The notes under the pieces are model-generated. The model was not told where the DNA came from. It saw only the letters and a list, made by a program, of their open reading frames with translations, and searched no databases. From Francisella salimarina (GTDB taxonomy: Bacteria > Pseudomonadota > Gammaproteobacteria > Francisellales > Francisellaceae), in assembly GCF_007923265.1 (NCBI RefSeq), contig NZ_VOJA01000005.1, positions 62,001 through 126,000 on the forward strand: a stretch of 64,000 bases of DNA, read 5' to 3'. Shown one piece after another: positions 1 to 8,807 of the stretch (its first letter is position 1; every line of letters begins with the position of its first letter). Both the position numbers and the translations under genes were made by a program.

Positions 1-290
1 GCATGTGTGCTAAATAGCTTCTCTCCTATAAATTTACCCGTAATATAGTTGCACGAGTCTCCTATAATAGCTCCTAAGCAGATTGACAGAACTGCTAAAT
101 GAATGTTGATGCTTGTTGCAGCGGCAGTTAAGCCTATTGTGAATAAAAGCGAGTCACCAGGAAAAAAAATACCTAGGACTATGCCAGTTTCACAAAAAAC
201 TATAAAAAACAGTAGTATATAAAACCACACGCCTAGCATATCTATAAAATAATTTATGTATTCATTAAAGTGTATAATAAAATCAAACAT
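1..290 (-). CDS. DedA-family membrane protein, 3' end cut off
   Basis: This open frame runs off the left edge, so only the first 96 or so residues are visible. It reads MFDFIIHFNEYINYF, then a hydrophobic helix, the segment ETGIVLGIFFPGDSLLF and a second hydrophobic stretch ending in GAIIGDSCNYITGKFIGEK. The E-TG-x-x-x-FxPGxS-L pattern followed by GDxxxYxxG is the hallmark of the DedA (SNARE-associated, VTT domain) inner-membrane family. Members support envelope homeostasis, and some flip or recycle undecaprenyl phosphate or phosphatidylethanolamine. The ATG at 288-290 lies 4 bases after the BolA-like gene stop, so the two are probably co-transcribed. Which DedA paralogue this is cannot be told from the fragment. 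Confidence 0.85.
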   Translation of the reverse strand, partial: MFDFIIHFNEYINYFIDMLGVWFYILLFFIVFCETGIVLGIFFPGDSLLFTIGLTAAATSINIHLAVLSICLGAIIGDSCNYITGKFIGEKLFSTH

Positions 291-294
291 TACT

Positions 295-561
295 TTACTC
301 CGGCTTGATTTTTATTGATAACGCATGGATATATGACATGAGCTTTTCTACAGATTTAAATACTTCCTTATGAGCTTTGATTTTTGAGGTGTCGCTCAAC
401 TTTTTAGAAGAGATATTAACGACATAATGGTATTTGCCTTCAACAAACCCTTTATGTTTGGTATGCTTCTGCGTCTCATCTATTACTTCAATTAATGCTT
501 GAGAATCAATTTTGGATAGTATTTCACTTTTAATTTGAGTTGCTACAGCTGTACTATCCAT
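295..561 (-). CDS. BolA-like protein
   Basis: This is an 88-residue protein of BolA size. It has the pattern expected of a BolA fold: an amphipathic N-terminal helix, the strand IEVIDETQKH, a central segment GKYHYVVNISSKKL and a C-terminal helix ending in ALSIKIKP. BolA proteins bind Fe-S clusters with monothiol glutaredoxins or act as stress regulators. The family's C-terminal invariant His is visible in the YIHALSI segment. It sits 3 bases downstream of the formyl-THF cyclo-ligase gene, in one minus-strand transcript. It could be of the BolA or the YrbA/IbaG subgroup, and the sequence alone does not settle that. Confidence 0.75.
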   Translation of the reverse strand: MDSTAVATQIKSEILSKIDSQALIEVIDETQKHTKHKGFVEGKYHYVVNISSKKLSDTSKIKAHKEVFKSVEKLMSYIHALSIKIKPE

Positions 562-564
562 GTC

Positions 565-1113
565 TCATAATATCCTTGTCGGTGTAATAATTAAATCAAG
601 CTTAATATCATATATGTCTATGATAATATCATTATTTTGCTGTTCATCAAAGGCTATGCCTATAGTTAAAGGGGAATTAGAGTTCTTTTTGAAGCTTAGA
701 GTATAGTCGTAAAAGCCTCCTCCCATTCCCATTCTGAATTTGTCACGATTAAAACCAACAATTGGCACTATAACAATATCAAGCTCCCAAGCTGAGATAA
801 TATCCTTTGCTGAATATTTAGGTTCTTTTATTTTATATTTATTTAAATAATATTTTTTTGAATCCTTAGCAAACCACATTCCATGCTTTATGAAAGGATG
901 AACTATAGGTAAATAAATATTTTTAAAGCTGTCATTGATCAGTGATGTGTTGACTTCATTTTTGAGTGAAACAAAACTAGCTATTTTTGGATCTGAAAAG
1001 TTGTTTTGAATATAGTCTATAACTCTAAGGTTTATTTTAGAGGATAACTTATCCTTGTTACCTAAACTATTTCTAATGTTTAAGAGCTTTTGGCGTATAT
1101 TATCTTTATTCAT
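565..1113 (-). CDS. fau: 5-formyltetrahydrofolate cyclo-ligase
   Basis: This 182-residue protein belongs to the 5-FTHF cyclo-ligase family, which uses ATP to convert 5-formyl-THF to 5,10-methenyl-THF. The family signature GMGGGFYDYTL is present near residue 130, preceded by VPIVGFNRDKFRMG. The N-terminal RQKLLNIRNSL is the usual basic helix, and the length is normal. The gene lies directly downstream of the 6S RNA gene on the same strand. That is the ssrS-ygfA (fau) arrangement known from enterobacteria, where both come from one transcript. The BolA-like gene follows after 3 bases. Confidence 0.93.
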   Translation of the reverse strand: MNKDNIRQKLLNIRNSLGNKDKLSSKINLRVIDYIQNNFSDPKIASFVSLKNEVNTSLINDSFKNIYLPIVHPFIKHGMWFAKDSKKYYLNKYKIKEPKYSAKDIISAWELDIVIVPIVGFNRDKFRMGMGGGFYDYTLSFKKNSNSPLTIGIAFDEQQNNDIIIDIYDIKLDLIITPTRIL

Positions 1114-1130
1114 GACTAAGACTATAAATA

Positions 1131-1341
1131 ATTAGTTGTCCGGAGTACCGTTTTAGCCCAATATTCTTGATCCCATTTGGTATCAAGTGGGTGTCATAAT
1201 CTCAACGTTGGGCTTCTTTGTAAGTGCTAGGCACCAAAGCTTGCTCTCTAGTTGGGATACCAAGACTCCCTATTCTAAGTAGTATCGGCTCAAGATTGTA
1301 GCTAAATCACCAATAACCCAGACAACTAAACTTTTGAATAC
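1131..1341 (-). ncRNA. ssrS: 6S RNA
   Basis: Read on the minus strand, this roughly 200-base segment begins near AGTTGTCTGGGT and ends ACTCCGGACAACTA, so its ends can pair in the long closing stem typical of 6S RNA. It contains CTTGAGCCGATAC, close to the conserved CCUGAGCCGAUA of enterobacterial 6S RNA, and a central region that can form the open bubble mimicking a promoter. The RNA binds sigma70 RNA polymerase and damps transcription in stationary phase. Its place immediately upstream of fau and opposite ygfB matches the E. coli locus. The ends are estimated from the terminal pairing and the promoter, so they may be off by several bases. Confidence 0.87.
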
Positions 1342-1347
1342 GTGATT

Positions 1348-1376
1348 ATTATAAACGACTAAATGCGGCGTTTGAA
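1348..1376 (-). promoter_or_regulatory. Sigma70 promoter of 6S RNA
   Basis: On the minus strand a perfect TATAAT (1348-1353) lies 17 bases downstream of TTCAAA (1371-1376), a 4-of-6 match to the -35 consensus. Transcription would start near 1341, just before the predicted 5' stem of 6S RNA. The promoter probably also serves fau and the genes after it. Confidence 0.6.
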
Positions 1377-1553
1377 TGATTTATGGTAAAAAGTTTATAG
1401 ATATATTGCTTGACTTTGTTTGATTTAAGCTATCTGTTTTTTTGTTTAAGAAATGAATATTTTTTTAGACTAATACTATTAAAAAAGACCTATAACTAAT
1501 TATCTATATGAAGTAAAATATCAGTTAGTAATATATAAAATAAATTCTAATCT

Positions 1554-2090
1554 ATGAAAAATGAGAAACCTAATTTTGAAGATGTTGTAGAAGCTCTAAA
1601 AGTAATGCAAGCCTTGACTTCTGCCTCAGAAGCACATGGCTTACTGTGTGCATTATTTAGTTTTGGTGCTGAAGTTAAATTTACTGCTTGGTCGGATTCT
1701 TTGATGACAAAGTCTATACAAGAAGGAGACTTAGTAGCTACATCGGCACTACAGACCATGAAAAAACTATATGATTATACAAAGTCGCAATTTGATGAGA
1801 AAGGTTTAACCTTTGACCTTTTCCTACCAGAAGATGAAGAAGAGCTAACTTATAAAGCAGAAGCTCTTACATATTGGATAAAGGGTTTTTTATCAGGTGT
1901 TGGATTATTTGGACTAGATTTCGAAAATTCAAAAGATAAAGAAGTAAAAGAAGCAATTAATGATTTAATGCAAATATCATATATGGATTATGAAGCTCTT
2001 GAGGATAATGATGAGTGTGAACAAGATTTTATAGAGTTGTTAGAGTATACAAAGGTTGCAGTGTTATTGATTGATAGCGAGAAAGTTTAG
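1554..2090 (+). CDS. ygfB: YgfB/UPF0149 family protein
   Basis: This 178-residue acidic protein matches the UPF0149 (YgfB/YecA-like) family. It has an N-terminal region with SASEAHGLLCALF, a middle helix region, and WIKGFLSGVGL near residue 100 with a conserved GFL-x-G-hGL motif. It lacks the C-terminal SEC-C zinc motif found in YecA, as expected for YgfB. In enterobacteria ygfB precedes pepP-ubiH-ubiI and faces ssrS, and here it also precedes two Ubi hydroxylases but without pepP. Its function is not well defined. In Pseudomonas it has been linked to regulation of beta-lactam resistance. Nine bases separate it from ubiH. Confidence 0.85.
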   Translation: MKNEKPNFEDVVEALKVMQALTSASEAHGLLCALFSFGAEVKFTAWSDSLMTKSIQEGDLVATSALQTMKKLYDYTKSQFDEKGLTFDLFLPEDEEELTYKAEALTYWIKGFLSGVGLFGLDFENSKDKEVKEAINDLMQISYMDYEALEDNDECEQDFIELLEYTKVAVLLIDSEKV

Positions 2091-2098
2091 GTTATTCT

Positions 2099-3310
2099 AT
2101 GAATATTAAATACGATATAGCAATTGTTGGTGGCGGAGTTGTTGGTTTACTTACATCCTTAGCCTTTGCAAAGACAGGTTGTACAATTATTCATGTTGAA
2201 AAAGATGAACTAGAAGTCAAAAATGATAACCGTAGTATAGCTGTGTCTTATTCATCGATTGCATTCTTGAATACTCTTGGTTTGTGGGATAAAGTTGCTA
2301 GTAAAACTCAATCCATAAAAAAGGTTCATGTTTCTGATAAAGGACGATATGGTAGAGCTGAGATTTTTGCTAAGGATGAGAATCTGCCATTTCTTGGCGC
2401 TATTGCTCCAATGCGTGAACTATTAGCAGTTGCACTGCAGAATGTTGCTGAAAATGAAAACATCGAAAAAGCTTTTAAGACTAATGTGGTTAGTTTGCAA
2501 AAGAACGCTGATGATTATTCGCTAGTTGTTGAGCAAGAACAACAAGATAAAATAATACAGGCTTCATTAATAATCGCTTGTGATGGTGCAAGCTCAAGTA
2601 TACGTAAAATGCTAAATGTAGGAGCTCAAACTACTGATTATAAACAAGATGCAGTCGTTTTTGATATCCAAACAGATCTTGATAATGATAATACAGCGTT
2701 TGAGAGGTTTATGACTGATGGTGTACTTGCAATACTTCCTAAGTCAAAAACTACAATGGGCTGTGTTTGGACTGTTGATCGAGAAGACTCAAAAGCAAAG
2801 TTAAGCTTAGGTAAAAAAGAGTTTGAGGAACTGGTTCAAGATAGATTTGGTTATAGATTAGGTCAGATTGAAGTTGCTACTAAGCCTGCTGTTTTTCCTT
2901 TATATCTTGTTCAATCAAATGAAGTATATAAAGATAATGTACTATTTTTTGGTAATGCTTTGCATTTTTTACATCCTGTATCTGGTCAAGGCATGAATTT
3001 AAGTATTCGAGATATCGGCTTTTTATATGATTTACTTGTTGAAAGTGATTTTTCACAAAGCTCTATAGCAGCAGTTTTAGAAGAGTTTGCCAAAGTTAGA
3101 AAGCCCGATCATGATAGAACAATTAATATTACACATGGATTTGTGAAATGGTTTGTATCAAATGATCTTAAGTTTGTGGCAAGTAGAAATGTTGGATTAC
3201 ACTTGTTACAAAGAAGCAAATTGGCCAAAAAAGTTCTATCTCGAGTGATGATGGGTAAGCTGACAAGAGGTTCAACACTAATGAGAAAGGTGGTTGAAGA
3301 TGAACATTAA
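2099..3310 (+). CDS. ubiH: UbiH-type ubiquinone hydroxylase
   Basis: This is a 403-residue FAD-dependent monooxygenase of the UbiH/UbiF/UbiI family that hydroxylates the ring of octaprenyl-phenol intermediates during ubiquinone synthesis. The N-terminal dinucleotide fold IAIVGGGVVGLL is at residues 7-18. A second FAD motif near residue 285 reads GNALHFLHPVSGQGMN. The GN in place of the usual GD is also seen in E. coli UbiH, which supports the UbiH assignment over its neighbour. The intermediate motif IACDGASSSIRK, around residue 160, is the DG motif of this family. Its stop overlaps the next ubi gene by 11 bases, so the two are translationally coupled. Confidence 0.85.
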   Translation: MNIKYDIAIVGGGVVGLLTSLAFAKTGCTIIHVEKDELEVKNDNRSIAVSYSSIAFLNTLGLWDKVASKTQSIKKVHVSDKGRYGRAEIFAKDENLPFLGAIAPMRELLAVALQNVAENENIEKAFKTNVVSLQKNADDYSLVVEQEQQDKIIQASLIIACDGASSSIRKMLNVGAQTTDYKQDAVVFDIQTDLDNDNTAFERFMTDGVLAILPKSKTTMGCVWTVDREDSKAKLSLGKKEFEELVQDRFGYRLGQIEVATKPAVFPLYLVQSNEVYKDNVLFFGNALHFLHPVSGQGMNLSIRDIGFLYDLLVESDFSQSSIAAVLEEFAKVRKPDHDRTINITHGFVKWFVSNDLKFVASRNVGLHLLQRSKLAKKVLSRVMMGKLTRGSTLMRKVVEDEH

Positions 3311-4481
3311 AAATCTCCAAAAAGATGTGGTGATTGTTGGTGGTGGTATGGTTGGGCTTAGTTTAGCTTTATCTTTGCATCAAAATGGTCTACAAGTCGC
3401 TGTAATAGAAGCAAGAGAAATGAATTATAAGCATCTCAATTCAGATAGAGTAGAAACAAGAGTAAGTGCGGTTAATCATACCTCTAAGAGATTGCTACAA
3501 GATTTGGGTGTTTGGAATGCCATTAAAATCAATCGTATATCACCGTATTATCAAATGCATGTTTGGGATGATATTCCTAGTGAAAGCATTACTATTTCAG
3601 CAGAAGAGATATCTGAGCATAGTTTGGGTAATATTGTAGAAAATGATGTTATAACACAAGCGCTCATTACTGAAATTAGTAATACGGGTATTGAAATTTT
3701 TACGAATCAGAAAATAGAAAAAATTCAAAAAAATGGTAACACGGAATTAGTTGTTTTAGCTGATGAAATTATCGAAACTAGCTTGATCGTCGGCGCAGAT
3801 GGAGCTAACTCTTTTGTTAGAGATTATTTTAATTTTGAAACTAAAGTTAAACCATATAAACATACTGCGATAGTGGCAACTCTTGAGCTTGAAAAACAAC
3901 ATAATCAAACTGCATATCAAAGGTTTTATGATAAGGGAGTTTTAGCATTTTTACCGTTAGAAAATCCTAATAAAGCTTCGATAGTTTGGTCTGTAAAAAC
4001 TGATTATGCTGATTTCTTAATGAGTTTAGCTGATGAGAAGTTTGAATTAGAGTTAGCAAAAGCAATTAATAATACTCTTGGGAGTGTAAAACTTTTATCA
4101 AAAAGATTTAGCTTTGAACTAATTCAACGTCACGCTAAGAGCTATATTAAAAGTAATGTTGTACTAGTTGGTGATGCAGCACATACTATTCATCCTTTAG
4201 CTGGTCAGGGTGTAAATATTGGTTTTAAAGATGTTATAGCTTTGAGTAAAGTTGTAAGTGAAGCTTTTGCTAAAGGTAGATTAATTGGCCATATCTCAAC
4301 GTTAGATAAATACCAACGCGAAAGAAAGCTTGATAATACTAAGATGATAGCTCTTATGAAAGCTTTTAAAGAGGTGTTTGGTAGTGAGAGTGACTATATT
4401 AAAAAAGCTCGTAGAGCTGGATTTGAGTTTGTTGATAAGTATAGTATCGTCAAAAGTTTGGTAGTAAAACAGGCGTTGTAG
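3300..4481 (+). CDS. Second ubiquinone ring hydroxylase (UbiI/UbiF-type)
   Basis: This 393-residue FAD monooxygenase is paralogous to the upstream gene. It carries VVIVGGGMVGLSLAL at the N terminus, VGADGANSFVRDYF in the middle and VGDAAHTIHPLAGQGVNIGF near residue 290, the canonical GD motif. Such proteins hydroxylate C5 (UbiI/VisC) or C6 (UbiF) of the ubiquinone precursor ring. Sequence alone does not decide which position. The ATG at 3300 is chosen over an in-frame TTG at 3294 because an AGGTGG ribosome site lies about 8 bases upstream of the ATG. It ends 3 bases from the convergent acid phosphatase gene. Confidence 0.85.
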   Translation: MNIKNLQKDVVIVGGGMVGLSLALSLHQNGLQVAVIEAREMNYKHLNSDRVETRVSAVNHTSKRLLQDLGVWNAIKINRISPYYQMHVWDDIPSESITISAEEISEHSLGNIVENDVITQALITEISNTGIEIFTNQKIEKIQKNGNTELVVLADEIIETSLIVGADGANSFVRDYFNFETKVKPYKHTAIVATLELEKQHNQTAYQRFYDKGVLAFLPLENPNKASIVWSVKTDYADFLMSLADEKFELELAKAINNTLGSVKLLSKRFSFELIQRHAKSYIKSNVVLVGDAAHTIHPLAGQGVNIGFKDVIALSKVVSEAFAKGRLIGHISTLDKYQRERKLDNTKMIALMKAFKEVFGSESDYIKKARRAGFEFVDKYSIVKSLVVKQAL

Positions 4482-4483
4482 AC

Positions 4484-5185
4484 TTATTGATTAATTTCTT
4501 GTCTAGCTTTTTCTAAATCTTTTAGAAATTCTTGGTTTCCATTCAAAATTGCAAAGTTTGCCAAAGCTACAGTTCTAGCAGCTTGGACATCACTTTTCCA
4601 ATGTACTCCGCAAATAACTCGACTTTGGGATTTTCTATTAGCTAACTCAAAAAGTTGCTTAGCTGTTTGAGGTTTTAGCTCTGCTAGAATCATAGCGTAA
4701 TTCCAAGCTCTAGATGAGTGTCCAGAAGGGTATGAGTAGCTATTAGGATCCTCATCAGGATCGCAAGGTTTTCTATCAAAAAACACGAAGGGTCTTATTC
4801 TCTTGTATTTTTCTTTAGCTGATTGCTTTATATTCGATACATCAGTCGTTGATCTATTTAATAAAGTGTATATTGCGGGAGTTTTGTCTTTAGTAATTTC
4901 TTGGCCAAAAGCTTTGCTAAAATCAGCGATATGAACATCTTGGTCATTAGATGCGTCATGAGTTGCTATTTTATAATCAGTAGTATTTTTATTTTGGCTA
5001 AATACTGCTTCTGATATCGCTTTATCACTAGAAAATGCTAATGAATCTGTACTTGGAGGAGCTCCGATAATACTATCTATATTTATGATTTGATTTTTGG
5101 GTATATATCCACTAGGCCAGTTACTAGCAAAAGAGGCTGATAATGTTACAAATATAATAATTGTAATGGATAGAAATTTTTTCAT
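4484..5185 (-). CDS. Secreted class A acid phosphatase (PAP2 family)
   Basis: This is a 233-residue exported phosphatase. The N-terminal 20 residues are a signal peptide (MKKFLSITIIIFVTLSASFA), consistent with a periplasmic location. All three parts of the PAP2 active site are intact: KEKYKRIRP (K-x6-RP), YPSGHSSR (PSGH) and SRVICGVHWKSD (SR-x5-H-x3-D). The protein should hydrolyse phosphomonoesters through a phospho-histidine intermediate. It lacks the multiple membrane helices of LpxE/LpxF-type lipid phosphatases, so it is more like PhoN-type soluble class A enzymes. Francisella encodes several acid phosphatases, and this one cannot be assigned to a named member without a comparison. Confidence 0.88.
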   Translation of the reverse strand: MKKFLSITIIIFVTLSASFASNWPSGYIPKNQIINIDSIIGAPPSTDSLAFSSDKAISEAVFSQNKNTTDYKIATHDASNDQDVHIADFSKAFGQEITKDKTPAIYTLLNRSTTDVSNIKQSAKEKYKRIRPFVFFDRKPCDPDEDPNSYSYPSGHSSRAWNYAMILAELKPQTAKQLFELANRKSQSRVICGVHWKSDVQAARTVALANFAILNGNQEFLKDLEKARQEINQ

Positions 5186-5385
5186 AGTTAGCTTTTTGGG
5201 TATTAAATTAGTTTTGGAAAATTATATTAACATATTCAGATGTTTAGAAAATATTAGTTAAGAGTAAATCTTTATAAATTTATCCCTTAGTTATCATTTC
5301 TAACAGTAACTTTATATTGTTGTAAATATAAAAACAGATGATTTTGGCTATAAATTAGATTTTTAAATAGGCGAATTTACAAATA

Positions 5386-6474
5386 TTAAAACTTCTTAAT
5401 ATCAATTCCTAACTTCTTTTGTAGTTTTTCAACATAAGAAAATTCAGTTTCTTTAATAATTAGAATGCTATTGCCTGACTTACCCATACGACCTGTTCTA
5501 CCTGCTCGATGTTGGTAATCTTCTGCTTTGGATGGGATATCATAATTTATTACAAAATCAACATCATTAATATCAAGTCCTCTAGCTGCAACATCAGATG
5601 CAACTAAAACTTTGATTTGTCCATTCTTGAATTTTTTGAGGGTATTAGCTCTATCAATTTTATTTTGTTCACCATGAATAGAGCCAACCCCACATTCTAG
5701 TTTATCTATTTTTTTTGTGACGAAATCAACATCATTGTTTCTATGTAGAAATACTATAGATTTGGAAGGAGATATTTTGTTTAGTAACTTTCGTAATGTA
5801 TCGGTTTTACGATTACCATCAGCTGTGATATAGCTATGTTCTATAGTTTCTTTTTCTTTGGAGTTATCAATAAGCTCTAAATTTTCGATAAAACTAATCG
5901 CAATATCAAAGGCGTGGTTTTTGATAGTAGCAGAGCCTAATATATATTGTAGATTTGTGGTTTTAGAGATGATTTGTTTTAAAAGCTTTAAGCTGTCATC
6001 TTCAAGCATACGATCCGCTTCATCAATGATACAGTATTGTAGATGAGCAGCCTTTAGTTTTTTTTGATCGATAAGTTCTAGAATCCTCCCAACAGAGCCA
6101 ACTACAATATTTGGTTTTTTCTTTAATTTTTCTTTTTGTCTGTCTATCGATGCTTTGCCAATTAGTGCTAGTGATTTAATGCCTATACTTGAGAATGTCT
6201 CATTTATGAAATTACTAATTTGAATGGCTAACTCATGAGTAGGTGTAAAAAAAACAACTTGTGTAAGAGGTTTTTTATCTATTAATAATTTATTCATAAT
6301 TGGCAAAATATAAGCAAGCGTTTTACCGCTACCAGTTGGTGATTTTAGCCAGATATTTTCTCCATTTGAGATTTTTTCAAAGCTTAAAATCTGTGAGTTT
6401 GTAGGTATTTTGATATTTTTATTTTCTAATATTTCTATGATGTTTTGGCTTAAGTTTAAGTCTGAAAATAACAT
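5386..6474 (-). CDS. DEAD-box RNA helicase, core only
   Basis: This 362-residue ATP-dependent RNA helicase has the full motif set: Q-motif region PTNSQ (24-28), Walker A SPTGSGKT (45-52), motif Ia PTHELA (79-83, with His for the usual Arg), DEAD (151-154), SAT (181-183) and HRAGRTGR near the C terminus. It stops shortly after the second RecA domain, so it lacks the basic C-terminal tail that gives RhlE, SrmB or CsdA their RNA specificity. Likely roles are ribosome assembly or mRNA turnover. It is transcribed alone and diverges from queA across a 132-base gap. Confidence 0.9.
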   Translation of the reverse strand: MLFSDLNLSQNIIEILENKNIKIPTNSQILSFEKISNGENIWLKSPTGSGKTLAYILPIMNKLLIDKKPLTQVVFFTPTHELAIQISNFINETFSSIGIKSLALIGKASIDRQKEKLKKKPNIVVGSVGRILELIDQKKLKAAHLQYCIIDEADRMLEDDSLKLLKQIISKTTNLQYILGSATIKNHAFDIAISFIENLELIDNSKEKETIEHSYITADGNRKTDTLRKLLNKISPSKSIVFLHRNNDVDFVTKKIDKLECGVGSIHGEQNKIDRANTLKKFKNGQIKVLVASDVAARGLDINDVDFVINYDIPSKAEDYQHRAGRTGRMGKSGNSILIIKETEFSYVEKLQKKLGIDIKKF

Positions 6475-6606
6475 AAATATGTATATTTAAATTGTTATAT
6501 ATGGATAATAGCATATTAGGATGATAATGGCCTAAATTGTTATATCTATTATCTAAGATATGATAATATTCTGCTCAAAAGATTTTTTTAAAAATAAATT
6601 TATTAA

Positions 6607-7623
6607 ATGAGAACGGACGATTTTGATTATAAGTTACCAGAAGAGTTAATTGCTAGCTATCCTTTAGAAAACAGAGATGCTAGTAGGTTGCTAAAGTTGA
6701 ATAAGCAAACTGGCGAGATCTTAGATCATAAATTTACTGATTTTATTGATTTTATTAATCCTGAAGATCTGCTTATCTTTAATAATAGTAAAGTAATGCT
6801 AGCTAGACTATATGGTGAAAAAACTACAGGCGCAAAGCTTGAATATCTTATAGAAAGAGTTAAAACACCCAAAATTTTTGAAACACATATTAAAGCAAAT
6901 CGCTCACCAACTATTGGTAGTGAAATATATGTCCAAGACACTTTAGCAAAAGTATTAGAAAAAGATGGCGGAATGTATCTACTTGAACTGCAGGGTAATA
7001 AAGATATCTATCAATTGATGGAAGAGTTTGGGCATATTCCTTTACCTCCGTATATGAAGCGAGATGATGAAGAGTTTGATGCTGAACGATATCAGACAGT
7101 TTATGCAAAAGATTTAGGCTCTGTTGCTGCTCCAACAGCTGGTTTGCACTTTTCAGAAGAGCTAATCCGACAAATAAAAGCTAAAGGTACTGATATAGCC
7201 TATATCACTTTACATGTTGGGTCAGGAACTTTTAAACCTGTTCAAGTTGATGATGTCAATAACCATAAGATGCATTCAGAAGTTATATCTGTATCTGAAG
7301 ATGTTTGTGAGAAAATTCGCCAAACTAAAGCTAATGGTGGTAGAGTAATAGCTATTGGTACAACTTCTGTACGCTCACTTGAAACAGCAGGTCAAAGTGG
7401 AGAAATTCAGCCTTATCAGGGTGAGACTGATATTTTCTTATATCCAGGTAAAAAGTTTAATGTGGTTGATGCAATGATTACTAATTTTCACTTGCCTAAG
7501 TCTACTCTAATTATGCTAGTCAGTGCATTTGCGGATAAAGAAAAGATTATGAAAGCATATGAGCATGCTATAGCTGAAAAATATAGATTTTTTAGTTATG
7601 GTGATGCGATGCTTATTTTTTAA
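6607..7623 (+). CDS. queA: S-adenosylmethionine:tRNA ribosyltransferase-isomerase
   Basis: This 338-residue QueA moves the ribosyl part of SAM onto preQ1 in tRNA to form epoxyqueuosine, the next-to-last step of queuosine synthesis. The start MRTDDFDYKLPEELIASYPL and the segments GSVAAPTAGLHF, ITLHVGSGTFKPV and MITNFHLPKSTL are highly typical of the family. Length is normal. No strong ribosome site is visible before the ATG, but the N terminus fits the family. A preQ1 riboswitch-controlled transporter of the same pathway lies 4 kb downstream. A small lipoprotein gene follows after 19 bases and may share the transcript. Confidence 0.96.
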   Translation: MRTDDFDYKLPEELIASYPLENRDASRLLKLNKQTGEILDHKFTDFIDFINPEDLLIFNNSKVMLARLYGEKTTGAKLEYLIERVKTPKIFETHIKANRSPTIGSEIYVQDTLAKVLEKDGGMYLLELQGNKDIYQLMEEFGHIPLPPYMKRDDEEFDAERYQTVYAKDLGSVAAPTAGLHFSEELIRQIKAKGTDIAYITLHVGSGTFKPVQVDDVNNHKMHSEVISVSEDVCEKIRQTKANGGRVIAIGTTSVRSLETAGQSGEIQPYQGETDIFLYPGKKFNVVDAMITNFHLPKSTLIMLVSAFADKEKIMKAYEHAIAEKYRFFSYGDAMLIF

Positions 7624-7642
7624 AAAATAAGGAGTGTTTCAA

Positions 7643-7846
7643 ATGAAGTACTTAAAGACAATAGTGTGTGTAATATCAATTGTTTTATTAGGTTCATGCT
7701 CAAACGAGCAAGATACTTCAAGTGCTAGCAGTAATGCATCAATTAAAAGTAACTTTAAAGATATGGGTGACTCAATAGGACATGCAGCAAGAGATGTGAC
7801 AAGAAGCATAGGTCACGATTCAAGAAATATAGTTGATGGTGAATAG
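7643..7846 (+). CDS. Small predicted lipoprotein
   Basis: This 67-residue protein has a lipoprotein signal peptide ending in the lipobox LLGSC (cysteine about residue 20). The rest is hydrophilic, rich in Ser and Asn, and carries two similar segments, DSIGHAARDV and RSIGHDSRNI, spaced 14 residues apart. The ATG at 7643 is preceded by AAGGAG at good distance. A GTG three codons earlier overlaps that site and is unlikely. Size and the repeated amphipathic segments recall entericidin-like peptides, but the match is weak and no function is claimed. Confidence 0.6.
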   Translation: MKYLKTIVCVISIVLLGSCSNEQDTSSASSNASIKSNFKDMGDSIGHAARDVTRSIGHDSRNIVDGE

Positions 7847-7959
7847 TCACTTTTAACACCTTTAAGATAATTATAATCTTTTCTTTGCAATAGCTATATC
7901 CTTTTAGCTTTTAGTAATTTATTATTATCAATATTAATGAAAATTAAGTTAGTTAGAGA

Positions 7960-8745
7960 ATGAAGAAAGCATTTTTTTTTGATATTGATGGCACTCTAGT
8001 ATACGAACATAAAGGAGAGCTTTTTGTCTCAGATAAAAATATCCAAGCAATCAAAAAATTAAGAAAGCAAGGTTATAAGACTTTTATAGCTACGGGTAGA
8101 TCGCCGAGTTTCATTCCTTCAGCAGTCCTTGATTTGCCTATGGATGGTTATGTTACAGCTAATGGTTCTGTAGTTAGTGTTGGTGATAAACTTGTTTATG
8201 AGAAGCTATTCCCACAAAGTGCGATTGATAATGTTTTAGAGTTTTGTGAAAAACATAATCATGATTGGCTTTTTGAAGGTGAATTTGCGTATGTGAACAA
8301 CCTTGAATCAGAAGATCTTAGTTACTTTTATGATAATGTGATAGTAAGTAAAGATAAGATTATCACAACACATAACTTATATAACGTAACAATTTACAAT
8401 GCTTTAGTTTTGGGTAGAAATGTTGATACTGTAGCCTTAGAACATACGCTTGGAGACGAGTGTGTGATAGCTCCGCATAATGAAAATGGTTATGTTGACT
8501 GCTATTTAGCAGGACATACCAAAGCAGATGGTATAAATAAGGTTGTAGAATATCTAGATCTTGAAGGATATGAGACATACGCATTTGGTGATGGTAATAA
8601 TGATCTAGAAATGTTTGATCGAGTTGATGTGGCTGTTGCTATGGATAATGCTTCCCCTCAATTAAAAGAAAAAGCAAGTCTAATAACTAAAGCAAACTAT
8701 AATGATGGTGTATATTATGGTTTATTAAAGCTAGGCTTGATTTAG
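7960..8745 (+). CDS. Cof-type HAD hydrolase
   Basis: This 261-residue HAD-superfamily phosphatase of the Cof/YbiV subgroup has motif I FFDIDGTLVY (residues 7-16), motif II IATGRSPSF near 46, and motif IV FGDGNNDLEMFDRVDVAVAM near 210, with an alpha/beta type IIB cap between. Family members dephosphorylate sugar phosphates, FMN or pyridoxal phosphate, and the substrate cannot be predicted. A weak leader, TTAGAGA, precedes the ATG. The gene stands alone between the lipoprotein and a pair of secreted proteins. Confidence 0.85.
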   Translation: MKKAFFFDIDGTLVYEHKGELFVSDKNIQAIKKLRKQGYKTFIATGRSPSFIPSAVLDLPMDGYVTANGSVVSVGDKLVYEKLFPQSAIDNVLEFCEKHNHDWLFEGEFAYVNNLESEDLSYFYDNVIVSKDKIITTHNLYNVTIYNALVLGRNVDTVALEHTLGDECVIAPHNENGYVDCYLAGHTKADGINKVVEYLDLEGYETYAFGDGNNDLEMFDRVDVAVAMDNASPQLKEKASLITKANYNDGVYYGLLKLGLI

Positions 8746-8807
8746 ACTTTATTCTTCTGTAGTTTGTTTAGTGGTGGGGGCTAAAATTAACAAACAAAGG
8801 AAGATAA

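Noticed and set aside
2099-4481. Duplicate of a single ubi gene
   Set aside because: The two proteins differ in the FAD motif (GN versus GD) as in E. coli UbiH versus UbiI/UbiF, so they are distinct enzymes.
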